This document shows positions 44,319 through 54,864 of a DNA stretch of 64,000 nucleotides, piece after piece; the stretch's first letter is position 1; the number at the start of each line of letters is the position of its first letter. Made by a program: the position numbers and the translations under genes. The stretch lies in NCBI GenBank assembly GCA_949825065.1, contig OX463859.1, positions 25,375,847 through 25,439,846 on the forward strand, written 5' to 3'. The DNA is from Odontocerum albicorne. Taxonomy: Eukaryota > Arthropoda > Insecta > Trichoptera > Odontoceridae. The notes beneath the pieces were generated by a model. It saw only the letters and a list, made by a program, of their open reading frames with translations. It did no database searches and was not told the origin of the DNA.

Positions 44319-44533
44319 CGAGGATGGAGGCGTTGGTTCATCTTGCTGTCCATGGAATTTTCGAAGACGGAGGTGTTGGTTCATCTTGCTGTCCATGGAA
44401 TGTTCGAGGATGAAGGCGTTGGTTCATCCTGCTGTCCATGGAATTTTCGAGGATGGAGGCGTTGGTTCATCTTGCTGTCCATGGAATTTTCGAGGATGGA
44501 GGCATTGGTTCATCTTGCTGTCCATAGAATTCG
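44319..44533. repeat. Minisatellite, exactly 43-bp unit, five copies
   Basis: Units start at 44319, 44362, 44405, 44448 and 44491 with CGAGGATGGAGGCGTTGGTT, then CATCTTGCTGTCCATGGAAT. They differ at only a few sites, so the expansion is recent. It lies at the upstream edge of the LINE family B fragment. Confidence 0.97.
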
Positions 44534-44624
44534 TAACAATTTTCTCCAGCATCACATTTCAAATGCATCTATTTTACGTATCTCACTTGCTCTCAAAGAG
44601 ACTTATACAGAGTTAATTGAAATT

Positions 44625-44974
44625 TAACAGCACAACAAGAATTCGTCTTCATCATCGAGACCTCAATACTGAGGAATGTGACCTATACATTATTGAGCAT
44701 ATTCATGTGATTTTCTTGGAAAAATAGTGTGGTTATTTCCCATTGCCTTTCGTACCACAGTAGATGTTAGGAATTGTACGTATGTTGTATATATTATGAG
44801 CTTTACTGCCAACATACTGTATTTTGGGATATAGTACACGAACTCTGATGAAATGGACACTTGTGGATGTAACATGGAAGCAAGAGTGATTTAGAAATAT
44901 TTTAGAATAAACTTAGGTGGAAGCACGAACGATGAAGGCTGCAACGCTTTAGAAACGTCATTCATCATTTAAGC
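44625..44974 (+). mobile_element. Dispersed repeat H, left part
   Basis: Aligns with 40965-41330 and ends with ATTTAAGC (44967-44974), the left target duplication of the hAT element. Confidence 0.85.
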
Positions 44975-45761
44975 CGGTTATACTCAACCTGCGGCCCGCG
45001 GGCCGCATATTTTTTACAACAAAATAATAAAATTTACAGCGAACTTAATAATGACGGATGGTGGTGTCTTTTAGCTTTTCTGTGTGATATCACAGAAAAA
45101 CTTAATGAACTCAATCGTGGCCTACAGGGCGAAAATAAAATCATTTCGCAGATGGCACCTAGAAACAGCAACTTTAACACATGTAGCTGCATTGGAATAT
45201 GATTATGCAGTGCTTTTTGATGAATTTATCGAATTTAGGAACGATACTAATCTGAAAGCTATTTTTGAAGAAAAAAGAGAGGGGAAGGAGTACATCCATT
45301 TTTGGAAATTAGTTCCTGAAAAATACAAGACTGTAAAAAATTGTGCCTGCCTGCTCCTCACATTGTTTGCATCGACATATCTTTGTGAGTCATCATATTC
45401 CAAAATGAAATATGCAAAAAACGTATACAGGAATCGACTTACTGATTCTCACCTTGATGACGTATTGAGGGTAGCATGCAGCAATTATAAACAAAATAAA
45501 CGCTTGGATACATGTTACTTTTGAGTTTTATTTTTTTCACTATTGTAATTTTTAACGAACCGTATGCTGATAAGTGATATGTACTATTATTATTCTGTTT
45601 TGGTTATATTTTTATAAATCTCAAATGGTTTTCCAAAAAAACGGGGGTGGTGGGTTTCATGATATTTTTTGTGTGGGGTCATACCAGTATAGTGTTGCGG
45701 CCCGCGTAGCTTTACAAATATATGTATGTGGCCCGAAGAAAAAAAAGGTTGAGTATCATTG
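44975..45761 (+). mobile_element. hAT-type DNA transposon, deleted
   Basis: 787 bp. Ends: left CGGTTATACTCAACCTGCGG, right the reverse complement of CAATGATACTCAACC. Subterminal GC-rich CGGCCCGC/GGGCCGC words are typical of hAT elements. An exact 8-bp target duplication, ATTTAAGC, lies at 44967-44974 and 45762-45769. A perfect 18-bp palindrome (TGCGGCCCGCGGGCCGCA) is at 44990-45007. Confidence 0.95.
45049..45524 (+). pseudogene. hAT transposase, C-terminal part
   Basis: Starts WWCLLAFLCDITEKLNELNR, GLQGENKIISQM in one frame. After a shift near 45160 it continues YAVLFDEFIEFRNDTNLKAI, EYIHFWKLVPEKYKTVKNCA, LLTLFASTYLCESSYSKMKY, KNVYRNRLTDSHLDDVLRVA and ends QNKRLDTCYF with a stop near 45524. 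The LF.STYLCES.FS.MK..KN.YRNRLTD.HL....R block is the hAT dimerisation region of the SCAND3/FAM200-like group. N-terminal zinc finger and catalytic core missing. Confidence 0.9.
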
Positions 45762-45835
45762 ATTTAAGCCAACGGAACACAACAGCAACTCTAAATATTT
45801 TTAACAAGTAGAAGACAGCTAGAAAAATATTTGAA
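45762..45835 (+). mobile_element. Dispersed repeat H, right part
   Basis: Starts with the second ATTTAAGC, then CAACGGAACACAACAGCAAC and ATTTTTAACAAGTAGAAG, continuing the repeat exactly where the left part stops. Confidence 0.85.
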
Positions 45836-46308
45836 TATATCTTAATATATATCTGTTGCGATTTGATTTGTGATCTCTTTTTTTACTCCATGATTTCAAA
45901 TGTCTGATACTTGAACTTTCATATTAGTTGGGTGATATTCCAGCCAAGACAAAACCAGTCAATGTGCAGTAAATAAAAAATGTAATGAATGGTCAGGCGA
46001 TATCAATAGTTTTACTTATTTTGTACCTTTTTTTTAAGAAATTTTAACCAATATTTGTAAAGTATGTATTTACAAAGTATGGCATTGTTAACATTCGTAA
46101 CCTTATTTTTAATGTTATTTTTTTGGATTAATTTTTATTTTTATTGACTTGAAAATAGAAAAAAATAATTTATAACAATTCAACAAAATTAAATAAAAAA
46201 ACACATCATCACAACAAAATATTTAAAATAACACGTAAGTAAGTACACAACTAAAAATGATTATAATAAATAAATTTTCAACAATGTACACAGTTGATCG
46301 CTGTAATA
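45836..46308. other. No gene recognised
   Basis: AT-rich; unassigned. Confidence 0.45.
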
Positions 46309-47572
46309 GGTTAGTCAATAAGTTTTGAAAGCGACATCTATGGAGCAGTAGAAAAACCAAAATTTCTACGCCATTTTAATATTTCATCTTTCATAAGAGC
46401 GTACTCAAAATTTCAATTTGATCTGTGAATTCATTCTTTGTTTACAAGCCATTTGAAGTTGACGTGTCAGTGTATTTTTTAACAATGGAAAAATCCGAAT
46501 ATCGTGCAGTGATTAAATTCTTTGTTTTGGAAGGTTTATCGGCTACTGAGATCCATGCAAAGATGATGAAAGTATTAAAGGAGTCTTCTCCTTTATTTCC
46601 GACCGTTTACCGATGGGTTTTGAAGTTTAAGCGTGGCTGTACAAGCGTTGAAGACGATCCACGCTCAGGACGTCCAAAAGGTGCATCAACACCAGAAATC
46701 ATAGCGAAAATACATGATATGGTTTTGGAAGATCATCGATCGACTGTCGATGTGATAGCTGACACCATAGGCATCTCACATAGAACCACATGGCATATTT
46801 TGGCTGAAGTTTTGGGTTTCAAAAAACTGTGTGCACAATGGGTGCCGCATTTGCTAACAATGCAACAAAAACACGTTCGAATGCGACTTTCTGAGCAACA
46901 TTTGGAGCAATTTCGAAAGGATAAAAAGGATTTTCTGCGTCAATTCATCACTATGGATGAGACTTGGGTCTACCACCATGATCCTGAATCAAAACAAGAG
47001 GCTAAGGAGTGGTGTGAACCAGGCACTTTGGCTCCGAAGCGAGTTCGTGTCCAGAAATCGGCCAAGAAGGTGTTAGCGTCAGTTTTTTGGGATGCAAAAG
47101 GAATTTTATTGATAGATTATCTCCAAACTGGTAAGACAATCAACTCTGATTAATATTGTGACCTTTTGGACCAGTTGGATGAAAAAAATTGTGAAAAAAG
47201 ACCCGGTTTGCAGAAGAAAAAAATCATTTTTCATCAAGACAATGCACCTGCTCACACAGCTCAAAAAACTATCGCGAAAATCAGTGAATTGGGGTACGAA
47301 TTGTTGCAGCATCCACCCTATTCGCCAGATTTAGCTCCCTCTGACTTCTGTCCTTCGTGGAAAGCATTTTTCATCAAACGAAGAGGTTATAGCCGTCGTA
47401 GAGAAGTATTTTGCAGGCCTTCCAGAAAGTCACTTCCGTGATGGGACAACAAAGTTGGAAGATCGTTGGACCAAGTGTATTGATCTTATGGGAGACTATA
47501 CTGAGCAATAAAAGTGATTTCCCTAAAAGAAAATGTATTTTCATTTCCGCTTTCAAAACTTTTTGACTAACC
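46309..47572 (+). mobile_element. Full-length mariner with intact triad, broken frame
   Basis: TIRs GGTTAGTCAATAAGTTTTGA (left) and, reversed, GGTTAGTCAAAAAGTTTTGA (right), with TA duplications at 46307-46308 and 47573-47574. Length 1264 bp. TIR family differs from the other mariners in the window. Confidence 0.96.
46485..47511 (+). pseudogene. Mariner transposase with one nonsense codon and one deletion
   Basis: The ATG at 46485-46487 (MEKSEYRAVIKFFVLEGLSA) fits the family start better than the longer frame from 46425. The helix-turn-helix, GRP linker (DDPRSGRPK) and catalytic domain follow. Asp residues are at about 158 (MDETWVYHHDPE), 252 (IIFHQDNAPAHTA) and 287 (PPYSPDLAPSDF); the last two are 34 residues apart, the mariner D34D spacing. 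A TAA at 47151-47153 (after KTINSD) and a deletion with frameshift just after the third Asp (47345-47385) break it. The C-terminal part EEVIAVVEKYFAGLPESHFR, CIDLMGDYTEQ is readable in another frame to 47511. Also known in insects is the LLTMEQK/VPHLL region, here VPHLLTMQQKHVR. Confidence 0.94.
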
Positions 47573-47689
47573 TAGTATATTCAATGGATTAATGTACGAG
47601 TAACATATTATGTTGAATGGAATAAAAATAAATACTTAACTTTATTTCCTTTAAATATATATCATATTTATTTTTTTCGTTCTTGCTGA

Positions 47690-48205
47690 CAGTTAACCTG
47701 AGGTGGTTTATGTGGGTTTACTTTTTATTTTTGTTTTCTGCCATACATATTTGTTTTTTTTATTTATTTATTCTTTAATCTAGATATGCGGGGGTGTGGG
47801 ATGGAAGCCCCCCGATGCCCTTACGGTCGGGCTCGCCTTACATTGGTGGGGTGTATCTCGGCCGGGGGATGTTTGTGGGATGAGCCCGGACCTTTTAATG
47901 CCTTCTCCCTTGAATGTATTTTTTTGTCATCTATTAATTTTCTGTGTTTTTTTTTATTCTTGTTCTACGTGTTCAAGGGTGTGGGCTAAAAAACATCTGG
48001 TGTCCCCGTGGCTGGGTTTGCCTTATATTTGTGGGATGTATCTTGGCCGAGGGGATGTTATTAGATGAGCCCAGACCTTTTGATAGCTTCTGTATTTAAT
48101 GTATTATCTGCAATTTATGTTTTTTAGAAGTGTTATTTAAATATATTTTGTACATACTATGTTGCTGTCAATAAACCTATATTTATTATTATTATTATAC
48201 AATAT
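47690..48205 (+). mobile_element. Jockey-type LINE 3' UTR copy
   Basis: Same 3' UTR as 39225-39725 in the opposite orientation, 8 kb away. It starts CAGTTAACCTGAGGTGGTTT, carries two subrepeats (GGGCTCGCCTTACATTGGTG at 47829 and GGCTGGGTTTGCCTTATATT at 48010), and ends GTCAATAAACCTATATTTAT with a TTA microsatellite. No coding part; strongly 5'-truncated. Confidence 0.88.
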
Positions 48206-48829
48206 AATCAACGTTTGGTATAAATCATTGTTTAAGTAAAACTACAATTTAGTTTTAATAACTCCCCTGAAAAAGAAACACTGTATTTAAATACCCATAG
48301 TGATATGCTAAACAAAATTGTGGAAGAAAACAAATCAAGATGTTTTATTTTTATATTCCATTACCTAAAAAGGTTTTAAATTTGACATTTAACGGCTTAT
48401 ATTTTCTAAATGTAATTAAAAAGTTAGACTTCTTGCTTCAGCTGAATCATGAATATTTTAGTTTTAAAATATAATTGAAATTCTTAGTTAATGCATTGAA
48501 TGTCATATAAACTTCGTTGTTAAAACTTTCTTTAACAAACTCATTAAATTTTGGCTTTTTAAAGGTAGTATAATCTCAATAATTTTAGTATCAACTTACA
48601 CATACATGAATAATAGATTTATTATTTATCTCTCTTTTCTTCCCATGTCATATAGTCTTCGGGAGTTTATTGCTTGGATGAAGGAATGAAACACGTTGCT
48701 CTTCTGTGTTACTCTTTTAATATCCTCAATCTTATTATTTGTACATAGAGTTCTCTCACCTGTTTGTAGACTTATATGTATTAAAAAAATTCAACGAAGA
48801 GTTCACTTATATTATTTAGATTCTTCGGC
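48206..48829. other. No gene recognised
   Basis: AT-rich. GGAATGAAACACGTTGCTCT at 48684 matches one end of dispersed repeat G. Confidence 0.45.
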
Positions 48830-49060
48830 AGCTGATTGCGTTTCCTGAGGACACTGTTCCAGTTCTATAAGGTAAGATGAACAATATCAAGAATTATATT
48901 AGACCAACTATGGATATAGTGGAGAAGATGGATGTCTGTATGGACCGGAATATGTGGCGTTTGATCCTCTTTATCTACTCCGTAAGGTGCATGGCGTGAT
49001 AGGATAGAATGTAAGTAGGCGTTACAATTTACGAGTATTGTTTTCGCATATCCTTGAATG
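48830..49060 (+). pseudogene. LINE family A 3' fragment
   Basis: TATGGATATAGTGGAGAAGA, then GGACCGGAATATGTGGCGTT, TGATCCTCTTTATCTACTCC and GCATGGCGTGATAG: the DR.MWR.IL..YP.GMA* end. TACGAGTA at 49030. Confidence 0.65.
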
Positions 49061-49369
49061 GGGTTTTCAGCTAGTCTATTAAATAATTTGCCTAAGGTCA
49101 TTAGGCCGTAATGAAACAAAACATACTGTGACCGTGAAGTTAAAATTAAAACAAAATATATGCAGAAGCTACATCACAACTTGCGTATTCCTATTTTGAA
49201 ACACATGGTATTCAAGTAAAACAAGTCGGCAGCTGGAAGCTAAATACAATGTTTAATAATAAATGCAAGATTTATCCTTTTTTTTACAAAACAAATGAAA
49301 AAAACATTTATCATCATTTGCATTTTGAGTACACACACACTTAATATTAAAATAAAAGTGAAATGAAAG

Positions 49370-49735
49370 GAATATTGCAGTTGAGATGCGATTGTTAAGA
49401 AGGATGTGTGGGAAAAAATTGATAGACAAAGAAAGAAATGTTGCGAAAAATGACATGAAAGAAATGTTGCCATACAAGATATGTATAGCATAGGATGACC
49501 AAGAAAATACATTTTGCTGAACAAAGAGGCGCAAGGTAAACAGGACATCTGAAAGTTGCATGAAAGGAGTATGTTAGTTTCCTTTTGAAAGAGAGTAAGG
49601 GGGGAAATATGAAGAATATAAGGGGTTGCATGAGACGAACTATTGATTTCTGAAAGGACCAGAATGTGTGGCGCTCGATCCTGTATACCTATTCGGTAAG
49701 ATGTATGACGCGGTGAGATACAATGTAAGTATGTG
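49370..49735 (+). pseudogene. LINE family A fragment
   Basis: A decayed middle (GAAATGTTGCCATACAAGAT, GGATGACCAAGAAAATACAT) followed by a clear end (GGGGTTGCATGAGACGAACT, GACCAGAATGTGTGGCGCTC, GATCCTGTATACCTATTCGG). A sister of 48830-49060, 600 bp away in the same orientation. The minus-strand open frames over 49240-49631 are antisense. Confidence 0.62.
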
Positions 49736-49999
49736 TAACGATTAACAATAATTTAGTTATTGTTTTCGCACCTCATTAATAATAATAATAATAAAAAGTT
49801 TTATTCGAATAAACAAAAAGAATTTATTATATTATGTAAAAAAACATACTCATGCTTGAAATTTTTAATTTTGAATAAGAAATGCTTTTTTTCTATAGCA
49901 AATTGAGCATGTCGCCTTGAAATATGAAAATAAAACATTGATTTGAAAAATAGAGGAAAGAACGCCAGCCTTTCCTATCTTGACAAACATTCTTTACCG

Positions 50000-50340
50000 T
50001 TGTACCTTCTTATACCTTTTTGTACAACTTCTTCGAAATTCTTTCACTTTCTAATTTTGTTTCTTTTAAAAATATCATTCACTTGATACAATCATACTAA
50101 AATATATAAAAAATGGCAGAGGAACGCCAAAAAGGCATTTTTCTACCAAGTGTTTATGTGTATTTTTTCTTAGTATTTCTTCATTAATTCATTCTACATA
50201 CCCAAAAGCATCTCAGATTGACCTTTTTAACACTACTCAAACACCTCAGCCTTAAGTTCACATTCATCCGTAATTATTTCAATTTGTATTGAATCATGCA
50301 TGGTCACCCTATTATTTTTCTCAGTGCACACATTTCTACA
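50000..50340 (-). pseudogene. LINE family A fragment
   Basis: Reversed family order: TTGTACCTTCTTATACC, ATCATTCACTTGATACAATC (DQVNDI), CATTAATTCATTCTACATAC, ACATTCATCCGTAATTATTT (IRDECEL), then ATGGTCACCCTATTATTTTT. Confidence 0.62.
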
Positions 50341-51265
50341 GTATTGATTCGTTTCCTTTTAGTAATTTTTCACATCTACGTTTCAATCCCATGCATTAAA
50401 ATTGTACTAACATTATATTGTGGAATATTTATCTTTGCAGATTTTTATACTGTCTGGTTCGAGTATATATGTGTATACTCGTATTTAAGTGCCCAATTGA
50501 CTGTATTTTCTATAACCACATGTCATTTATTATAACTCTCAACTCTTCCATAATCTAAGAAAGTACTATCCCAATAGTGAAATTCCTTAATTTTATCCAA
50601 TTTAAAATTTTTCGCACAATACCACATCGCATTTCCTTTCATATGTTTCTATCGTCACGAGTTAGAATTTCGCAACATTCGTCTTCAGATCTCTCTCTTC
50701 GCATATTCCACACAAATTATTCATCCAACTCTGAAATTTATTTTCATTCTGACTTTTTAGTTCTTTCACATATAAAATTATATTAATATTTAACGACCAA
50801 GGAAATATCCTTGCTTTACCCCTTTTGAAATATTAAACAACTCTAATAGACACTGCTCACTCAATTTTTTTTAGAAATCTTATTTTTTTGTGTTTCAAAA
50901 GCAAAACGACTAACTAGAAAAGTAGAAATTGATCGGATATTACATTATATTTATATCCACCATTTCGTTGATACTTATCTTTTGTTACCTCCCTCAATAT
51001 TTGGCACTAAGCACCAGTCATGCTATAGATATCTTTTCGTCTTAATCCGCCAATTCAGCGAATCAGCTGTGTCAATTGGGCTTAACCGGATCTTGGAACC
51101 CAGTCCCATGTCAATGTCACTCTGTCTTTTCTTTGAATTTCCTAGGGGATGTTCGTATTTTTTTTTGGAAAAATGTCAGTTTTTGAATTTCCCTTCACTG
51201 AGGAACTAAAAAGAATTTTATATTTTTAGATAGACTTCGTTCAAATCATAAGGCTGTCAAAATAA
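50341..51265. other. No gene recognised
   Basis: 50341-50540 may continue the preceding LINE. 51000-51160 is somewhat GC-richer with an open frame of 75 codons lacking any domain. TACTCGTA at 50476. Confidence 0.4.
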
Positions 51266-51269
51266 TGTT

Positions 51270-51600
51270 TTGGCACTTTTCGTAGTTTCTTTATGTGTTG
51301 AGAAGGACGAAGAAGAACATTCTGAAATGGTGTTGGATTGTAGAACAAATAATGAAGAAACACTTACATAACAAATATAAAGGGTAAATGTAAAAGTGGA
51401 TGGCGTGGTAAAGGGAGACCATGAAAAAATAGTTGGATAAAATTAATGCAACTTTGAAATAAGGAAAAGTAAAAAGCCAGAGAAATTATATGGAAAGGTG
51501 CATGGAAATAAAAGATTCTAAAGATGTCAGATAATCTAAATATTCTGGTGTTCTGTCCTGTCTGTCTACCCTGACAGGGAATGGCGTAATAGAATTATGT
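51270..51600 (+). pseudogene. LINE family A fragment
   Basis: In order: GTGTTGAGAAGGACGAAGAA, TGGATGGCGTGGTAAAGGGA (GWRGKGRP), AGTTGGATAAAATTAATGCA (WIKLM), GAAAGGTGCATGGAAATAAA and GTTCTGTCCTGTCTGTCTAC, CCTGACAGGGAATGGCGTAA. Clear order, no open frame. Confidence 0.72.
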
Positions 51601-51671
51601 AAGTACATATATACAAATGAATAGATTTCTACAATTGGAAGGCTTTTAAATAAAAAAGTGGTGTTACAATT

Positions 51672-51790
51672 TCGGTGGCCGTAGTCTAACGATTGACATT
51701 CACAACTGAATGGGACATTCACAACTGAATGACATTCACAACTGAATTAGGTTTGAATTCTGGCAGATTCACCTTCGGACTAGTTTAACC
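51672..51790 (+). mobile_element. SINE head with triplicated segment
   Basis: The A-box-like CGGTGGCCGTAGTCTAACGA and B-box-like GGTTTGAATTCTGGC are separated by three copies of GACATTCACAACTGAAT. The duplications lie where the anticodon arm would be and push the two boxes apart. Confidence 0.65.
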
Positions 51791-52091
51791 ATTAAACCGT
51801 TTCACGACTGAATTAATATCTTTCTATATCGTATTTGCAGTGAATTATTAATTCTTATATCGCCATTAAGTAATATAAAAATACAAAGATCTGCCTAACA
51901 ATATACTGCACCAGTGCCTTGGAAGATTTAATTTGTCATCCAAACTTTGGGTATGATCAGTCTAAAATATGTGATTGCTGAAGTGCAACAGCTTGCCCAC
52001 AATAAAACAATGTAAGCAAAGGCATCTTACGACCACAGAATCACTGAAAATCATACTCACACATGAAGGATTATCCATCTATTTTATTGTA
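51791..52091. other. No gene recognised
   Basis: AT-rich sequence before the mariner mosaic. Confidence 0.45.
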
Positions 52092-53390
52092 TTAGGTGTT
52101 AACATAAGTTGTGTCCGTTTTTTTTTTCAAATAAAAAAATGAGCACCAAAACAAAAACAAAATGGTAAAGGTTATACGTCATTCGAAAGAAAATTTTCTG
52201 CTCTACAAGATATTGTGTTTGCTTTTACGTTACACATATTATTTTATTTGATTACAAGCCTTCAAGATGAAATATCAAGTAGACGAAAGTGAGCATTTTC
52301 GACACCTCCGGACGACCAGTGGAACGGAACGCTCGACAATTCATTTTTGTTGTTTTCACTCAAAACATGTGAAACCCAAGCGTCGAACTTCTGGACTTTT
52401 CCCATTACTTTAAGATAGTGGTATACAGTCATGTGACTACAATTCATCTGCTCAGTCAATTCTACGGTGGTTTGAAGGGGATTTTCTTGAATAATATGGT
52501 TTAAGCGGTCCTCATCGAAGTCTACTGGTCGTCCGGAACGCTCCATGTCTTTCAGGTCGAAATTTCCGTCTTTGAAATGCAAAAACCATCCGACGAGCTG
52601 TCTTTTCATTCATAACATCTTCACTGTACACTTCGTAAATATCGCGAGCAGCTTTGGCAGCTTTATTCCCTCGATTGAACGCGAACAGAAGGAGGTGTCG
52701 AAAATGCTCACTTTCGTCTACTTGACATTCCATTTTGAAGGCTTGTAATCAAATAAAATAATATGTTTTAATTTATTTTTATCAAACACTTTTTATTTCA
52801 CTTTTTGTGGCGGTATATAACCCTACCGGTAGTCACATAACTGTACACCGCCATCTTAAATCAATCGGAAAAGTCCAGAAGTTCGGCGCTTTGGTTCCAC
52901 ATGTTTTGAGGGAAAACAAAAATCAACGTTCGACAATTTCTGCTGGTTTGCTCGCGTGTCATCGAGCTACGCATGGCCACAGGCAAAGGTTCCTTTCCCG
53001 CATCATTACAGGTGATGAAAAATGGTGATGAAAAATGTTTGAAGGGGATCTTCATGAATAATATGGATTAAGCGGTCCTCATCGAAGTCTACTGCTCGTC
53101 CGGAACGCTCCATGTCTCTCAGGTCGAAATTACCGTCTTTGAAATGCAAAAACCATCGATGAACTGTCCTTTTATTCATAGCATCTTCACCGTTCACTTC
53201 ACAAATATCGCGAGCAGCTTTGGCAGCTTTATTTCCTCGATTGAACGCGAACAGAAGGAGATGTCGAAAATGCTCACTTTCGTCTACTTGACTTTTCTTT
53301 CGAAAGACGTTTAATCTCTAGCATTTTGTTTTACTTTTGGTGCTCATTTTTAAATTGGAAAAAATGGACACAACTTATGTTAACACCTAA
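52092..53390. mobile_element. Palindromic mariner mosaic with two 5' ends
   Basis: Bounded by TTAGGTGTTAACATAAGTTG and its inverse, with TA at 52090-52091 and 53391-53392; same TIR family as 24813-26106. Both termini carry the element's 5' end. 52092-52308 (+): 5' UTR and first ~14 codons (ATG at 52267). 52310-52733 (-): N-terminal ~130 codons with a frameshift near 52605. 52734-52765: 5' flank. 52785-52833: piece of element F. 52836-53029 (+): SHITVHRHLKSIGKVQKF to RIITGDEKW, including the first catalytic Asp. 53030-53300 (-): N-terminal ~80 codons again. Then the reversed 5' UTR and TIR. No second or third Asp anywhere. A transcript across it would fold on itself. Confidence 0.9.
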
Positions 53391-53454
53391 TATTATGTAG
53401 GATTATATTAGGATTTCTATTTATTAAATACACAGCTTATTTTTTGTCATTTTT

Positions 53455-53700
53455 ATATTATATAATAGATTATATGTTTGAGAGTGTGAGCTGAGAAAAA
53501 TATGATGTCCCTGCAGCCGAGATCGTCGTCTTAATAGTGGGAGTGTGTCTCGGTTGGGAGGGTGTTGTGGGATTAGTTTGGACCTTTGGTGGCTTCTCTC
53601 ATGACTGTATTTTCTTCTCCTTTGCATTTGAATGTGTGACAATGGGATGTATGTATATGTACTCGTAAATGTGTATGTATATAATATGTATGTTTGTAAA
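53455..53700 (+). mobile_element. Jockey-type LINE 3' UTR, diverged copy
   Basis: GTGTGAGCTGAGAAAAATAT, GATGTCCCTGCAGCCGAGAT, GTGTGTCTCGGTTGGGAGGG, GGACCTTTGGTGGCTTCTCT: one subrepeat of the 47690 family. TACTCGTA at 53660. Confidence 0.72.
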
Positions 53701-53809
53701 CAATGTATTTTATTTACAATTTTTCATCAATTAACCTGTTTTTATTTTAACTGAAATGATTGTATTAACTACCTATTTATTGCCATTAATTTATTTTTTC
53801 ATTAACCAT

Positions 53810-54050
53810 GCACAAGGGTGTAGGCTGAAAAACATCTGATGTCCTTGCGGCCGGGCTCACCGTCTGTTGGTGGTGGTGTATCTTGACTGGGAAAATGTTA
53901 TGTAGTGAACCCACATTTTTTGATAGCTTTTCTCTTAAATATATTTTCTACGACATTATTCAGAGATACATATGTAATTTCAAAATATATGTATGTGCAC
54001 ATGCTATGTTTTTTATCAATTGACCTAAATTTATTATTTATTTTTTTCAT
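53810..54050 (+). mobile_element. Jockey-type LINE 3' UTR, second subrepeat
   Basis: AAGGGTGTAGGCTGAAAAAC, ATCTGATGTCCTTGCGGCCG, GGTGTATCTTGACTGGGAAA, TGATAGCTTTTCTCTTAAAT, then CATGCTATGTTTTTTATCAA near the end. With 53455-53700 it forms the two-subrepeat layout of the family. Confidence 0.78.
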
Positions 54051-54864
54051 TATTATTTCATATATTATATAATACAAGTCATCAAATAAAATAAAAACAC
54101 GTCAGTAAAACAACGTACCAGATATTTGCCATAAAATCTTTCTGAAAACGCAAGAAGAATAAATATAACCTCGAGACCAGTAGTAAACAACTAAAGTAAG
54201 GGTGCCAAGTGCCAAGATATAAAGATAATCTGCCAGGCGTTCGAGGCCAAGTGAAAATAAACAACACAGACTCGAACTTTGATAGAGATAAAATCAACTT
54301 TCTTATGAGATGCCCATTTTCGACATAAAAATATACTACTCACTCATATCATAAACGCTTTACGTGACTGTACAAAAAACGTTAAAACGTCAAGTTTCGA
54401 TTTACGTTGTTCAATTCAACATCTATGAAGGTATGTGATGTCACCTTGGTTGTTCAATTTATGTTGTTTTATTTAACATTTGATACTCATTTAACCCGAT
54501 CACTCAATTTATACACCAAAATGTTGATATCAGAAAATCAATTCAACAAGGTAATGCCCTGGTTCGACTGGCGATGCTCCTAAAGAGCTCAACTCGTGAA
54601 AATGTCACTGAAAACAATATTAATTCATGATGACGTTAATAATTGTCGGGTATATATTACTAAGATCCAAAAGTTTTAGACCTGAACAAGCTAAACCATA
54701 TATAGATAGTTAAAATTTGATACATTTTACCTCTGAAGTACTTCAACTAGAGCCGATAGAAGACGTGTTGTTTTGTTGTATTCTGAAATTTAAAAAAAAA
54801 ATATCGCGTTGTTATGAAGTTTCTTTGAAGAGTAAAGGTTGGTTACGAAGTAGATTATCTGAAG
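54051..54864. other. No gene recognised
   Basis: AT-rich. GATGCTCCTAAAGAGCTC at 54573 is similar to the reverse complement of 11725-11750. No gene seen. Confidence 0.45.

Noticed and set aside
44176..44627. Plus-strand 146-aa and 94-aa frames with repeated GSSCCPWNF
   Set aside because: The repeat peptide comes from the 43-bp minisatellite read in shifting frames, over antisense LINE B.
49240..49631. Three overlapping minus-strand frames rich in Phe and Leu
   Set aside because: A/T-rich antisense of LINE family A scraps; no membrane-protein family recognised.
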